Below, one piece after another: positions 56,010-64,000 of a stretch of 64,000 nucleotides of DNA. A program made the translations under genes and the position numbers. The DNA is from Paenibacillus glacialis. GTDB lineage: Bacteria > Bacillota > Bacilli > Paenibacillales > Paenibacillaceae. Location of the stretch: the NCBI RefSeq assembly GCF_001637205.1, contig NZ_LVJH01000006.1, positions 62,001-126,000 of the forward strand, read 5' to 3'. The first letter of the stretch is position 1, and the number at the start of each line of letters is the position of its first letter. The notes under the pieces were generated by a model. That model saw nothing but the letters and a program-made list of their open reading frames with translations, was not told the DNA's origin and did not search any database.

Positions 56010-57266
56010 ATGGGGATTAAAAACCGTTTAAAAATCATGTCGTTTTTACAATACTTTATTTGGGGAAGTTGGCTTGTTACCCTAGGCTCTTACATGATTA
56101 ATACACTCGGTTTTACGGGTATAGAAGTTGGGATGGTTTATAGTACAAAAGGTATTGCTGCTGTAATTATGCCAAGTTTAATAGGAATTGTAGCCGATAA
56201 ATGGATTCCTGCCAATCGTCTATACATCATCCTTCATCTGATTTGTGCGGGAGCGCTCTATTATGCAGCTTCAGTAAGTGATCCCACAATAATGTTCTGG
56301 GTCTTGCTTGTAAATGCGATGGCCTTTATGCCAACTATCGCTTTATCTAATACCATTTCTTACACCTGCTTAGAGAAGAATAATTTTGATACAGTCACAA
56401 GTTTCCCACCCATTCGTGTTTTTGGGACAATCGGTTTTATCCTAGCGATGTGGGCAATTAGTTTGTTCCGATTCGAACTGAGTAACATGCAACTTTATAT
56501 CGCAGCTGGTGCATCACTTGTTTTGGCTCTTTATTCTCTTACTATGCCTCTTGTTCCAACTGCGAAAAAAAAGAAAAATCAAAACTGGGTCAGCATGCTT
56601 GGTTTAGATGCTTTCGTTTTATTTAAAAAACCACAAATGGCACTATTTTTCGTATTCGCTATGTTACTTGGTGCTGTATTACAAATCACCAATACATTTG
56701 GCAATCCATTCTTACATGATTTTGCATCAAATCCGGCTTATACCGATAGTTTTGTTGTAAAATATCCATCCATTCTCTTATCCGTTTCACAAATAGCTGA
56801 AGTTGCTTTTATCCTTGCCATTCCTTTCTTCTTGAAAAAATTCGGCATTAAAAAAGTTATGTTAATAAGTATGCTTGCATGGACATTACGTTTTGGCCTA
56901 TTTGCATTCGGTGATCCTTCACCATTTGGCTTTGTATTACTAATGTTATCTATGATTGTTTATGGTTGTGCCTTTGACTTCTTTAATATTTCGGGTTCCA
57001 TCTATATCGAAAAAGAAGTTAGCTCTGATATTCGTGCCAGTGCACAAGGACTATTTATGACAATGGTTAATGGTGTCGGTGCTTATGTAGGATCCATTGC
57101 AAGTGGTAAAGTAGTGGATTATTTCACTGTAGATGGCATGAAAGATTGGCAGACCATTTGGCTCCTTTTTGCTGCATATGCCATGCTATTAGGAATCCTT
57201 TTCTTCTTCACTTTCCGTTACAAACACGAACCAGAAAAACTAGCAAACGTGGGAGTAAAACATTAA
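56010..57266 (+). CDS. Nucleoside:H+ symporter (NupG/XapB family MFS)
   Basis: 418 residues from ATG 56010 (GTAGGAGGAACAAC). About twelve hydrophobic helices; the N-terminus NRLKIMSFLQYFIWGSWLVTLGSYM and the segments GMVYSTKGIAAVIMPSLIGIVADKWIPANRLY and YGCAFDFFNISGSIYIEKEV are characteristic of NupG-type nucleoside transporters. It imports nucleosides for the phosphorylase encoded just upstream. Twin operators indicate control by the ROK repressor. Confidence 0.9.
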   Translation: MGIKNRLKIMSFLQYFIWGSWLVTLGSYMINTLGFTGIEVGMVYSTKGIAAVIMPSLIGIVADKWIPANRLYIILHLICAGALYYAASVSDPTIMFWVLLVNAMAFMPTIALSNTISYTCLEKNNFDTVTSFPPIRVFGTIGFILAMWAISLFRFELSNMQLYIAAGASLVLALYSLTMPLVPTAKKKKNQNWVSMLGLDAFVLFKKPQMALFFVFAMLLGAVLQITNTFGNPFLHDFASNPAYTDSFVVKYPSILLSVSQIAEVAFILAIPFFLKKFGIKKVMLISMLAWTLRFGLFAFGDPSPFGFVLLMLSMIVYGCAFDFFNISGSIYIEKEVSSDIRASAQGLFMTMVNGVGAYVGSIASGKVVDYFTVDGMKDWQTIWLLFAAYAMLLGILFFFTFRYKHEPEKLANVGVKH

Positions 57267-57292
57267 TAGTTTTAAAAAAATAAAGTATAGAC

Positions 57293-57315
57293 GGGGTCGA
57301 ATGATATTCGATCCC
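57293..57315 (+). terminator. Hairpin after the nucleoside operon
   Basis: GGGGTCGAAT pairs with ATTCGATCCC around GAT, followed by an AT-rich stretch with TTTT. It lies 27 bases past the transporter stop. Confidence 0.65.
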
Positions 57316-57562
57316 ATATTTTCATTAAAATCTGGTTATTCTTTACTTGAATAACATTAAGACGGAGAGAAAGTCATTCTTGCCCATGTAGCACTTGAGT
57401 GGAGGGGATAAACTATAAATTCTCGCGTGACGGAATCGCCTAAAATGGATGCCCGTTGCAACGGATCAAGACCAAGGTGCTTGTGTTCAATATATTGCTT
57501 CAGCCGTACAATTTCCTCACCAGATAATACAACTTCCATCCTGCGCTATTTCTAATTTATCA

Positions 57563-57772
57563 TTAAACGATGGAGCTAAGCGTCTTATTTTCATGACCCG
57601 ATTCGGATAGAACAGCTGCTATTCCTACAGCTAGATCATTACGCGTCACCGTATTAAATTTCCAATCACCAGGGTAAATTCTCAGTTCACCTGTAGCTAA
57701 GGCTGAATCCAAACCAAGCACTCCGACAAAATCAGTATACAAAGAATTGCACAGAAAAGTATGTGGGATTCG
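57563..57772 (-). pseudogene. NmrA/YtfG-like NAD(P)-binding oxidoreductase remnant
   Basis: A frame of about 70 codons, closed by stops on both sides, reads PHTFLCNSLYTDFVG, then DSALATGELRIYPGDWKF, then TRNDLAVGIAAVL and SGHENKT. This is the C-terminal third of NmrA-type SDR proteins (R-DLA, GHENK motifs). The Rossmann nucleotide loop and catalytic part are absent upstream, where the neighbouring MFS gene ends, and the C-terminus is cut by a TAA after SSIV. It is a clear relic of a deleted gene. The 57267-57562 stretch otherwise holds only the terminator and an unsupported 60-codon frame. Confidence 0.7.
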
Positions 57773-57791
57773 CTACCCTTCAATATGTAAT

Positions 57792-59027
57792 TCAGCTTTT
57801 CGGAATGATTTGAAAAAGCTTTACATAAAGCGCAGCGCTTATCAGTGTAACTAGGAAAATGAAGCCAAACACCCCAATAGGCGCAAGCCAAGAAGAAAGA
57901 AAAATGGTTAGTGGGGCAAAAAAGCGACCAATCGTATATTGCAGGTTGGATGCCCCCATATACTGCCCCCTTGCATGAGCAGGTGCATACTCACTTACAA
58001 AGCTCTGAGTCACTGGTGAGCGGGATAGTTCCCCAATGGTAAAAATAAAAGTAAATATAAATAATAACCAAACGTTGGTGGCTAAGCCGATCAAAAACAT
58101 ACCTAGCCCGAACACTATCGAGGATGTAATAAATATATTTCGGTCACTCCAATGTTCGAACCACTTCGTCACAGGCAGGACTAAAAGGACAAACATTAGA
58201 CCATTTAGGCCAAGCATCCATCCGAAAATCTCCGTATTGCTAAGAGAGAAAGACCAATTCTTGAACGCAAGTACCGTCTGCGCTGGAACATATTCTTTGA
58301 CATATGTAGCAAGATACATATCAAGTTGCATAAATGCTATGGTGACCAGAATACCTGCCACAATATATAGAGCAAAGACTTTATCCCTTAAAATTACGCC
58401 ATAATTATGCCATTGCTCCTTAAATACCATACTCATATTATACGATTCCTGTGGCATCATGGATGTCTTCGGTAGCGTCTCCCTAATCTTCCACAAGATC
58501 ACTAGGGAATAGAGCAACGTCACGATTGTACAGGTCCACAGAAGCTCCGTTCGATAATGAATGAAAAAAATGGACCCGAGCAGCGGACCAAATACGGCGC
58601 CAATATTCTTTCCTGTTACAAAAGTAGCGAATACCATTCTTCGATCCTTCTCAGGTGTAATGTCAGCTACCATCGCTGAGCTGGCTGGTGAGTAAATTGA
58701 TCCGCCTAACCCAACCCCGATATATGCGAAATACTCGAGCCAGTGAGACGAGGAGACAGCAAATATACCAAACATGACTGCCTGCATGAATGATCCTAGC
58801 AGCATAGCGGGACGACGACCTAACCGATCAGATAAATATCCTCCAAACAAGCCCCCAATAATCCCAATAAGAGGTGGCACAGTCATCAACATGCTGGCTA
58901 CGGTTTTGCCAAAAGCATCACTAAAGAATAAGATCATGAAAGGAAAATACATCCAGAAAAGCATATTAAAAAGCGTTTCCCCCATCAGCCTGATTTTCAA
59001 ATTAAGATCCCATTGTAACCAGCGCAA
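57792..59027 (-). CDS. MFS transporter (drug/metabolite exporter type)
   Basis: 411 residues with about twelve membrane helices. The motif-A loop GGYLSDRLGRRPAMLLGS between helices 2 and 3 is typical of MFS exporters, as is GNSIYSPA-like helix 4 (GLGGSIYSPASSAMVAD). The second half has a matching loop (VTKWFEHWSDRNIFI). The substrate cannot be read. The start is a TTG at 59027 with GGAGG ten bases upstream. It stands alone and is divergent from the next membrane protein. Confidence 0.82.
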   Translation of the reverse strand: MRWLQWDLNLKIRLMGETLFNMLFWMYFPFMILFFSDAFGKTVASMLMTVPPLIGIIGGLFGGYLSDRLGRRPAMLLGSFMQAVMFGIFAVSSSHWLEYFAYIGVGLGGSIYSPASSAMVADITPEKDRRMVFATFVTGKNIGAVFGPLLGSIFFIHYRTELLWTCTIVTLLYSLVILWKIRETLPKTSMMPQESYNMSMVFKEQWHNYGVILRDKVFALYIVAGILVTIAFMQLDMYLATYVKEYVPAQTVLAFKNWSFSLSNTEIFGWMLGLNGLMFVLLVLPVTKWFEHWSDRNIFITSSIVFGLGMFLIGLATNVWLLFIFTFIFTIGELSRSPVTQSFVSEYAPAHARGQYMGASNLQYTIGRFFAPLTIFLSSWLAPIGVFGFIFLVTLISAALYVKLFQIIPKS

Positions 59028-59181
59028 CTTAGGTCGTCCTCCTGTATATAAATTTCAAACCGTACATAGATAGAACCGTATGATGAAAATAAGGAAGGAA
59101 TATCAATATATCATAGTTTCCAAACTTTACAAGTATGGTCTACATAGAATGCTTGTTTCATATACATAGACAGGCTGATTC

Positions 59182-59874
59182 TTGATAGACAACAATTCTC
59201 GTAAAAAGGATGTGATTACCATTATAATTGATCACTTATTACCTCAAAAAGTAGAATTCATCCTTATGTTTGGGATCTCCCTATTCTGGACTATTGCCTA
59301 TGTACTCATTATTTATAAAGGGTTTAAGGATCAATCTTACGGAGTGCCCCTAGCCGCTATCTGTTTAAACATTTCTTGGGAGTTTCTATTAACCTTTATT
59401 TTACCTTTCCATCCGCTTCAGCAAATCGTAACCTTAGTATGGTTTCTATTAGACTGCATCATTCTGCTCCAATTTCTCTATTATTCAAAAAAAACCTATA
59501 ACAAACGAATGCTTTATGCTTCTGTCTTTTCCTTAATTGTCATAGCTTTTCTGGTGCAGTATACAATGGCAATTGAATTTCATGATACCATGTCTCTTTA
59601 TTCGGCCTTTGGCATCAATTTAGTGATGTCCATCCTCTTTATTAAAATGCTACTGACCAAAGAACTGCAAGGGCAATCCCTAACGATCGCTTATTTGAAA
59701 ATGATAGGAACCCTATGCGCTTCCATACTTTGCTTTTCATTCTTCCCGCAATCGATTTTATTAACGATGTTGTATATTCTCATCCTTATAGTGGACGTAG
59801 TGTATATCCTAATGGTTTATAACAAATCAATCACAATCGTTCATAAGTCACCTATCTATAAAAAGACGATGTGA
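59182..59874 (+). CDS. Seven-helix membrane protein resembling transmembrane terpene cyclases
   Basis: 230 residues with about seven hydrophobic helices. The segments YGVPLAAICLNISWEFLLTF and LVWFLLDCIILLQFLYY resemble Pyr4/PaxB-type transmembrane terpene cyclases, in which an acidic residue of the conserved WE motif protonates the substrate. I see WE in helix 2-3 and an Asp in helix 4; the match is by pattern only and bacterial homologues are mostly uncharacterised. The likely start is TTG 59182 with a weak ribosome site. There are no terpene genes next to it; a terminator follows. Confidence 0.5.
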   Translation: MIDNNSRKKDVITIIIDHLLPQKVEFILMFGISLFWTIAYVLIIYKGFKDQSYGVPLAAICLNISWEFLLTFILPFHPLQQIVTLVWFLLDCIILLQFLYYSKKTYNKRMLYASVFSLIVIAFLVQYTMAIEFHDTMSLYSAFGINLVMSILFIKMLLTKELQGQSLTIAYLKMIGTLCASILCFSFFPQSILLTMLYILILIVDVVYILMVYNKSITIVHKSPIYKKTM

Positions 59875-59938
59875 ACTCATTCAATCTACGAATTACCCTA
59901 GAAGAATTTCATTCATAATTCTCCGTCTAATTGATCAC

Positions 59939-59981
59939 AAAAAAGACTAAGTACCTTGGAAATAGGGTACTTAGTCTTTTT
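59939..59981. terminator. Bidirectional terminator
   Basis: AAAAGACTAAGTACC pairs with GGTACTTAGTCTTTT around a 10-base loop, with A and T tracts outside. It lies between convergent genes ending at 59874 and 59989. Confidence 0.9.
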
Positions 59982-59988
59982 GTCTAAC

Positions 59989-60330
59989 CTATAACCCCGA
60001 GGCGGCCTGATTTACTAGCGACGAAAGTTGATTGGAATCGAACGATTGCCCTTCTCGAAGTTTCATAGTCTTTCGTTCCAATGGACCGTCGAATAGTCCT
60101 TCAGGAAGTGCAAGTTCACTTGTGTTAAAGATCGTAAAACTTACTGCATCTTTTGACGTTGAGATGACGGCTGCGTATTTTCCATTTTTCAAAAAATGAG
60201 GTTTCTTATACTGAATACGCTCCTGTACTTCTGGAATAGCATCATAAACAATGGCTCTAAGCTGGGAACAAAGTTCCTTTTTCCACGATTCTTGTATAGC
60301 TTCAATAAAATCTGTTACTTCCGGATTCAT
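59989..60330 (-). CDS. DUF1801/YdhG-like protein
   Basis: 113 residues, matching the small DUF1801 domain: VTDFIEAIQESWKKELCSQLRAIVYDAIPEVQERIQYKKPHFLKNGKYAAVIS, with the conserved E-x-I-xY-xxP-xF pattern. Molecular function of the family is not established. AAAGGAG precedes the start. It shares a bidirectional terminator with the preceding plus-strand gene. Confidence 0.75.
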   Translation of the reverse strand: MNPEVTDFIEAIQESWKKELCSQLRAIVYDAIPEVQERIQYKKPHFLKNGKYAAVISTSKDAVSFTIFNTSELALPEGLFDGPLERKTMKLREGQSFDSNQLSSLVNQAASGL

Positions 60331-60435
60331 CTTTACATCTCCTTTAATATCGTTAGAAGTATATTATTTCGTCAATTATAAATAGATACCCTTTTTTTGT
60401 AAACAAATAGGAACGAGACTATGAATTTAAATCAA

Positions 60436-60471
60436 AATCCCTCACCTCTTTTGAATAAACGGTAAGGGATT
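60436..60471 (-). terminator. Terminator of mntH
   Basis: AATCCCT and AGGGATT arms, extended by ACC/GGT, form a hairpin 25 bases past the mntH stop; TTTTGATTT follows on the minus strand. Confidence 0.7.
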
Positions 60472-60495
60472 AGATGTTGTTAGTACATCCATAAG

Positions 60496-61791
60496 TTAAA
60501 TGAACATCTCTACGATTAGGAATAAGTTCAATGAGACAACAATGGCTGCAATGATCCAGGCCACTACTTTAGTGAAAGAATGATTGGCCAAATCCCCCAT
60601 TAACTTTTTATTATTTGTAAATATAATGAGTGGAATCAAGGCGAAGGCAATACCAAATGACAGTATAACCTGGCTCATAATTAGAGCTTTGGTAGCGTCG
60701 ATACCACTCCAAATGATGACCAATGGAGGTATCGTCGTAATGGCTCTGCGTAGATATAAATTAATACGTTTTTTGATAAAGCCCTGCATAACCACATCTC
60801 CTGCCATCGTTCCTACAGAAGCGCTAGCCAGACCCGCAATAAGTAGACTAAGTCCAAACAGGATCGCAGCAGAAGGGCCAATTAATTGTCCAAACTGGTT
60901 AAAGGCTACCTCTAGATCATCTACATCCAGACCATTCTTGAAAAATAATGCGGCAGCGATAACCACCATAGCCAGATTAACAGCTCCAGCAATTGCCATA
61001 GCAATGACGATGTCGAATAGCTCCATTTTATAAATCCGCTTCTTCTCACTTGGATTTCGTCCAACAATTCTATTTTGTGTAAGTGATGAATGAAGGTAAA
61101 TAGCATGCGGCATGACCGTCGCTCCAAGAATCCCAGCAGCAAGTAAAATACTGTCTACCCCTTGAAACTTTGGTGTCACCATTCCTGATGCTACAGCACC
61201 GATATCAGGCTTAGCGAGGATGACTTGAAAAGCAAAGGCTAATGCAACAATGAGGATCATGGCACTAATCCCTGCTTCAAGTGCACGGACACCTCGGCGT
61301 TGTAACTCCAGAATAGCAAACGAGCCTGCGGCTGTAATAAAGGCTGCCAGCAACATAGGAATGTCAAACAACAAGTAAAGTCCTAATGCCGCTCCTATGA
61401 ATTCTGCCAAGTCCGTTGCAATGATTACTATTTCGCTCTGGATCCATAGAAATAAGGAGACTTTCCTCGGAAAGCGTTCACGCGCAACTTCGGGAAGGTT
61501 CTTTCCAGTGGCAATTCCAAGTTTGGCTGATAAAGATTGAATTAATACCGCCATTAAATTGGAAAAGACAATGACCCATAACAAAAGATATCCATATCGC
61601 GAACCCGCTGTAATATTGGTGGCAAAGTTACCTGGATCTAGATAGGCAACAGAAGCTATAAAAGCCGGACCAAGGAATGGAAGCAGTTTGGATATGCCCC
61701 TTCCCTTCAATATGGCCTCCGTATTCAGTCTATCCCTTTGCTTTTGTATTATAATTTGATTTTCACTTTGAATGTTTATTTGTCCAGACAT
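60496..61791 (-). CDS. mntH: Nramp family divalent metal (Mn2+/Fe2+) transporter
   Basis: 431 residues with eleven hydrophobic helices. The first transmembrane metal-site motif is YLDPGNFATNITAGSRYGY (Asp-Pro-Gly-Asn), and the sixth-helix motif is GATVMPHAIYLHSSL with Met-Pro-His; both are diagnostic for Nramp transporters. It imports Mn2+ with protons. GGAGG is well placed. The upstream region contains a sequence like an MntR box. It is flanked by its own terminator, so it is likely monocistronic. Confidence 0.93.
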   Translation of the reverse strand: MSGQINIQSENQIIIQKQRDRLNTEAILKGRGISKLLPFLGPAFIASVAYLDPGNFATNITAGSRYGYLLLWVIVFSNLMAVLIQSLSAKLGIATGKNLPEVARERFPRKVSLFLWIQSEIVIIATDLAEFIGAALGLYLLFDIPMLLAAFITAAGSFAILELQRRGVRALEAGISAMILIVALAFAFQVILAKPDIGAVASGMVTPKFQGVDSILLAAGILGATVMPHAIYLHSSLTQNRIVGRNPSEKKRIYKMELFDIVIAMAIAGAVNLAMVVIAAALFFKNGLDVDDLEVAFNQFGQLIGPSAAILFGLSLLIAGLASASVGTMAGDVVMQGFIKKRINLYLRRAITTIPPLVIIWSGIDATKALIMSQVILSFGIAFALIPLIIFTNNKKLMGDLANHSFTKVVAWIIAAIVVSLNLFLIVEMFI

Positions 61792-61829
61792 AGTTGGTCC
61801 TCCGAAATTAGTTTGTCTTCATACAATTG

Positions 61830-61850
61830 TTTTTACCCAAGGCAACTTTT
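61830..61850. promoter_or_regulatory. MntR-box-like palindrome upstream of mntH
   Basis: On the minus strand AAAGTTGCCTTGGGTAAAAA, close to the manganese regulator consensus TTTGCCTnAGGnAAA, about 40 bases before the mntH start. An MntR gene is not in the window. Confidence 0.5.
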
Positions 61851-62056
61851 ACACAATTATATTCCTATCAGTAGAAATTGTAAATAACGAATACTAGATA
61901 TTATATCTTATATCTTTCACCCTAATGAAATCTTATGGTCTTTAGTCTACTTTGGTGCATGGCGTGGAAATGGGAATTATTAAATAATCCGCCAATAACT
62001 GATTGTTGTCTCCATGTATGGGCGAATCTATAATGTTTGGAGAAAAGGAGGCTACT

Positions 62057-62701
62057 ATGATTAGAAAAAAAATATTCACTATGTTGCTTCTTTTGGGTCT
62101 TATAAGCATGGCTTCTATGATGAATTCAGCTAGTGCGGCGCCGGTATTAAATTCGGGGAGTTCCTCAGGAGACGTATGGGATCTGCAATATCGATTGAAA
62201 ACACATGGTTTCTATACTCAAGAATTAGATGGGAAGTACGGAGCACACACTAAATCCGCTGTGTATCGTTTTCAACAGGATTATGGATTGAGCGCAGATG
62301 GAATCACAGGTTCTAGAACTTGGAGTGTGTTGAAAAAACACTCTTTAAATATCAATGAAATGGATATTATGGCTAGAACGATATACTCCGAATCTCGCGG
62401 GGAATCTTATACCGGACAAGTGGCTGTTGGTGCTGTTGTCATGAACCGCATACAATCTAACCAATTTCCAAATACCATCAAAGATGTCGTATTTGAAAAG
62501 GGAGCTTTTACAGCCGTAGATGATGGGCAGTACTGGCTTACTCCAAACCGAACTGCTTATTTAGCTGCGTTAGATGCTGTTCGTGGGTGGGACCCAAGTA
62601 AGAATTCACTCTATTATTTCAATCCAGATACAGCTACTAGTCCTTGGATCTGGACACGCCCTCAAAATTTAAAAATAGGGAAACATATATTTGCGAGTTA
62701 A
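62057..62701 (+). CDS. Spore cortex-lytic enzyme SleB-like cell wall hydrolase
   Basis: 214 residues from ATG 62057 (AAAGGAGG). Signal peptide MIRKKIFTMLLLLGLISMAS ending near ASA-AP. Residues ~35-95 are a peptidoglycan-binding PG_1 domain (VWDLQYRLKTHGFYTQELDGKYG, FQQDYGLSADGITG). Residues ~105-214 are the Hydrolase_2/SleB catalytic domain: MARTIYSESRGESYTGQVAVGAVVMNRIQSNQFPNTI with the catalytic Glu in YSESRGE. SleB is a germination-specific lytic transglycosylase of the spore cortex. Length is a little short of Bacillus SleB (~300), so it may be a related vegetative or sporulation hydrolase. Confidence 0.85.
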   Translation: MIRKKIFTMLLLLGLISMASMMNSASAAPVLNSGSSSGDVWDLQYRLKTHGFYTQELDGKYGAHTKSAVYRFQQDYGLSADGITGSRTWSVLKKHSLNINEMDIMARTIYSESRGESYTGQVAVGAVVMNRIQSNQFPNTIKDVVFEKGAFTAVDDGQYWLTPNRTAYLAALDAVRGWDPSKNSLYYFNPDTATSPWIWTRPQNLKIGKHIFAS

Positions 62702-62729
62702 TTTTCTTTAAATACCTTGAAATACCATT

Positions 62730-62759
62730 AACCGGCCAACCTTAGGTTGCCGGTTTTTT
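62730..62759 (+). terminator. Rho-independent terminator
   Basis: AACCGGCCAACC pairs with GGTTGCCGGTT around TTA, followed by TTTT. It lies 29 bases after the SleB-like gene. Confidence 0.85.
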
Positions 62760-62844
62760 CTCGTGCAAATCTCTTCCAATGTTGAGTTAAAAATTCGCAA
62801 ACACTTAGCTACTACTATTTTCAAGAATGTATTTTTATAATAGG

Positions 62845-63585
62845 TTACGTTGAGCATTCAATAACATAAAAAAAGGTACCTTCTCCATACCCATCCTTAA
62901 TACCATGAACAACAATATTATGAAACCCGTTAGACTTGAGGGTATATTCAAATTCTTCTAAAGCGTATAGGCGAAGAGGGAAATCCATAATTTCTGTTTT
63001 TACGATTTTACCATTTTTAACAGATTGATATTTAAACTTGCTAGTAAGCATACTCTCTTCCTCGTTATAATGGACTTTTTTGTATGTGACAATCCATTCA
63101 TCATCGAACTGTTTCTGCTCCAACTCTACCCATTCAGGAATCTCTACGATTCCATCGTATTTTAGCATAATTGTTAACAATAGTTTACCGTCACTTTTAA
63201 GTACAGATTTCAAATTAGAGAGGCTTTTGTTAACCAACGCATCAGGCAATAATGAAAATGAGCCAAAAGGAATTATGATTAAGTCATAGGTAGTATTCCC
63301 TTTGAATTCTTCTATTTTTTCATAGTAAACGTTTGGTTCAAGATTCAGTTTCTCGCCTTTCTCTTTACATACTTTCAGCATCTCTTCTGAGATGTCAAAC
63401 CCTTCAATACGAATTCCCCTTTGCATAAAAGGGATAAGCATTCTACCGTTTCCGCACATAGGTTCCAACACGTTCATATTCGGGTCTTTTACAAAAGAAA
63501 GATAAAAATCAAGCTCTATCCCATCCGCATAGGCTTTACTGCTTTCATACATTTTTGTGCAAAGTTCTCCATAGTAATCAGTCAT
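62845..63585 (-). CDS. Class I SAM-dependent methyltransferase
   Basis: 246 residues. Rossmann motif I reads NVLEPMCGNGRMLIPF (E-x-x-x-G-x-G), motif II has IEGFDISEEMLKVC with the acidic residue binding the ribose, and TTYDLIIIPFGSFSLLP forms motif IV. The fold is that of Methyltransf_25-type small-molecule methyltransferases; the substrate is unknown. It has no link to the biosynthetic cluster beyond being in the same window and is 36 bases from the GNAT gene, so the two may share a transcript. Confidence 0.82.
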   Translation of the reverse strand: MTDYYGELCTKMYESSKAYADGIELDFYLSFVKDPNMNVLEPMCGNGRMLIPFMQRGIRIEGFDISEEMLKVCKEKGEKLNLEPNVYYEKIEEFKGNTTYDLIIIPFGSFSLLPDALVNKSLSNLKSVLKSDGKLLLTIMLKYDGIVEIPEWVELEQKQFDDEWIVTYKKVHYNEEESMLTSKFKYQSVKNGKIVKTEIMDFPLRLYALEEFEYTLKSNGFHNIVVHGIKDGYGEGTFFYVIECST

Positions 63586-63621
63586 TTTCTTCTCACATCC
63601 TCTTGTTAGTTCAAGTCTGTA

Positions 63622-64000
63622 TTAAGCTAATTTCTTTACAAAAAACAAATTAAGATCGTCGTCTACAACTACTTGCTGACCGAATTGTAGATACTCACCA
63701 TCTTTATAAATTCCTTTTCCGTCAGGGACATAACCGCGTTTAGCATATAATGTTTGTGCGGCTCCATAATCACTGAATAATCCTACACCAAGTCCAGAAC
63801 AATCTGATCGTGCTCTAATGATTTCTTCCGCTGTATCCATTAACAAGGCGCCTATTCCACGACGACGATATTTAACCAGCACGTTAAAATCTTGGATTTC
63901 AGGTATATCTTGTTCCTTGAAATATGGATAATCTGATTGCCAGACAATGTTAATATATCCTGCGAACACACCCTCAACCTCTGCTATCAATGAAACTCTT
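63622..64000 (-). CDS. GNAT acetyltransferase, partial at right edge
   Basis: The frame is open to the window end (RVSLIAEVEGVFAGYINIVW at the edge), so the N-terminus lies outside. The acetyl-CoA loop is VLVKYRRRGIGALLMDTAEE (R-R-x-G-I-G), followed by ARSDCSGLGVGLFSDYGAAQTLYAKRGYVPDG, where the Ala-x-x-x-Tyr-x-x-x-Gly-Tyr pattern is typical of GNAT proteins. It transfers an acetyl group to an unknown amine. About 125 residues are visible of an expected ~165. Confidence 0.85.
   Translation of the reverse strand, partial: RVSLIAEVEGVFAGYINIVWQSDYPYFKEQDIPEIQDFNVLVKYRRRGIGALLMDTAEEIIRARSDCSGLGVGLFSDYGAAQTLYAKRGYVPDGKGIYKDGEYLQFGQQVVVDDDLNLFFVKKLA

Noticed and set aside
57357..57539. Minus-strand frame of 60 codons starting at an ATG
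   Set aside because: No ribosome site, no family match, and it lies beside a decayed NmrA-like gene; not supported as a gene.
62845..64000. Methyltransferase and GNAT genes as tailoring or self-resistance genes of the cluster
   Set aside because: About 20 kb from the cluster with unrelated operons between; no sequence evidence links them.

Overview
The window looks like a Firmicutes chromosome, most likely Paenibacillus or a close relative. The evidence is a low-to-moderate GC content, strong AGGAGG-type ribosome sites, frequent TTG and GTG starts, a SleB-type spore cortex hydrolase and many genes of Bacillales type. I see no rRNA, tRNA, CRISPR array, transposase or phage gene.

Left flank (1-7943, all minus strand). 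A long two-domain polyprenyl synthetase runs off the left edge. It is followed by a small secreted protein and then a block in partial decay: a truncated DsbA/BdbD-like remnant, an intact PurM-like protein, a broken HisG-like gene, a small ABM-fold protein, an NDK-like protein and a flavin monooxygenase whose FAD-binding N-terminus is separated from the rest by a stop and a frameshift.

Centre (8235-42967, all minus strand, transcribed right to left). This is a hybrid NRPS/PKS cluster of about 35 kb with tight or overlapping gene junctions. The first gene is a C-A-T-E module whose adenylation pocket reads as asparagine-specific, so it should make an N-acyl-D-Asn cap. The second is a ClbP/ZmaM-like serine peptidase fused to an ABC exporter, which would remove that cap during export. 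The third is asparagine synthetase A, which supplies Asn. Then come a C-A-T protein, a free-standing malonyl-type acyltransferase, a KS-DH-KR-ACP protein, a KS protein without carrier, an A-T-C protein and a 2742-residue DH-KR-T-C-A-T protein. This is the prodrug logic of zwittermicin, colibactin, xenocoumacin and paenilamicin.

The unusual part is the end of the line. There is no thioesterase. The last megasynthase ends in a papain/C39-like domain (Cys-His-Asp, butirosin BtrH-like) plus a carbohydrate-binding-like beta-sandwich. The next gene repeats the theme as a free protein: the same Cys-His-Asp spacing, then fibronectin III and discoidin (F5/8C) domains. Three proteins also carry terminal half-condensation domains without the HHxxxDG motif. 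I infer an acyltransferase-type release onto an amine, possibly an amino sugar, but this is not proven by sequence.

Right flank (43242-64000). A three-gene VWA/TelA operon is followed by an ABC-F ATPase, an FMN reductase with a YodB-like operator, a quinone/aromatic stress operon (MarR, ring-cleaving dioxygenase, LLM monooxygenase, FMN reductase) with repeated TCAATTGA sites, and a ROK-regulated purine nucleoside phosphorylase plus nucleoside transporter with two near-identical palindromes. Beyond these lie an NmrA-like remnant, an MFS transporter, a membrane protein resembling transmembrane terpene cyclases, a DUF1801 protein, MntH with a likely MntR box, SleB, a methyltransferase and a GNAT protein cut by the right edge.
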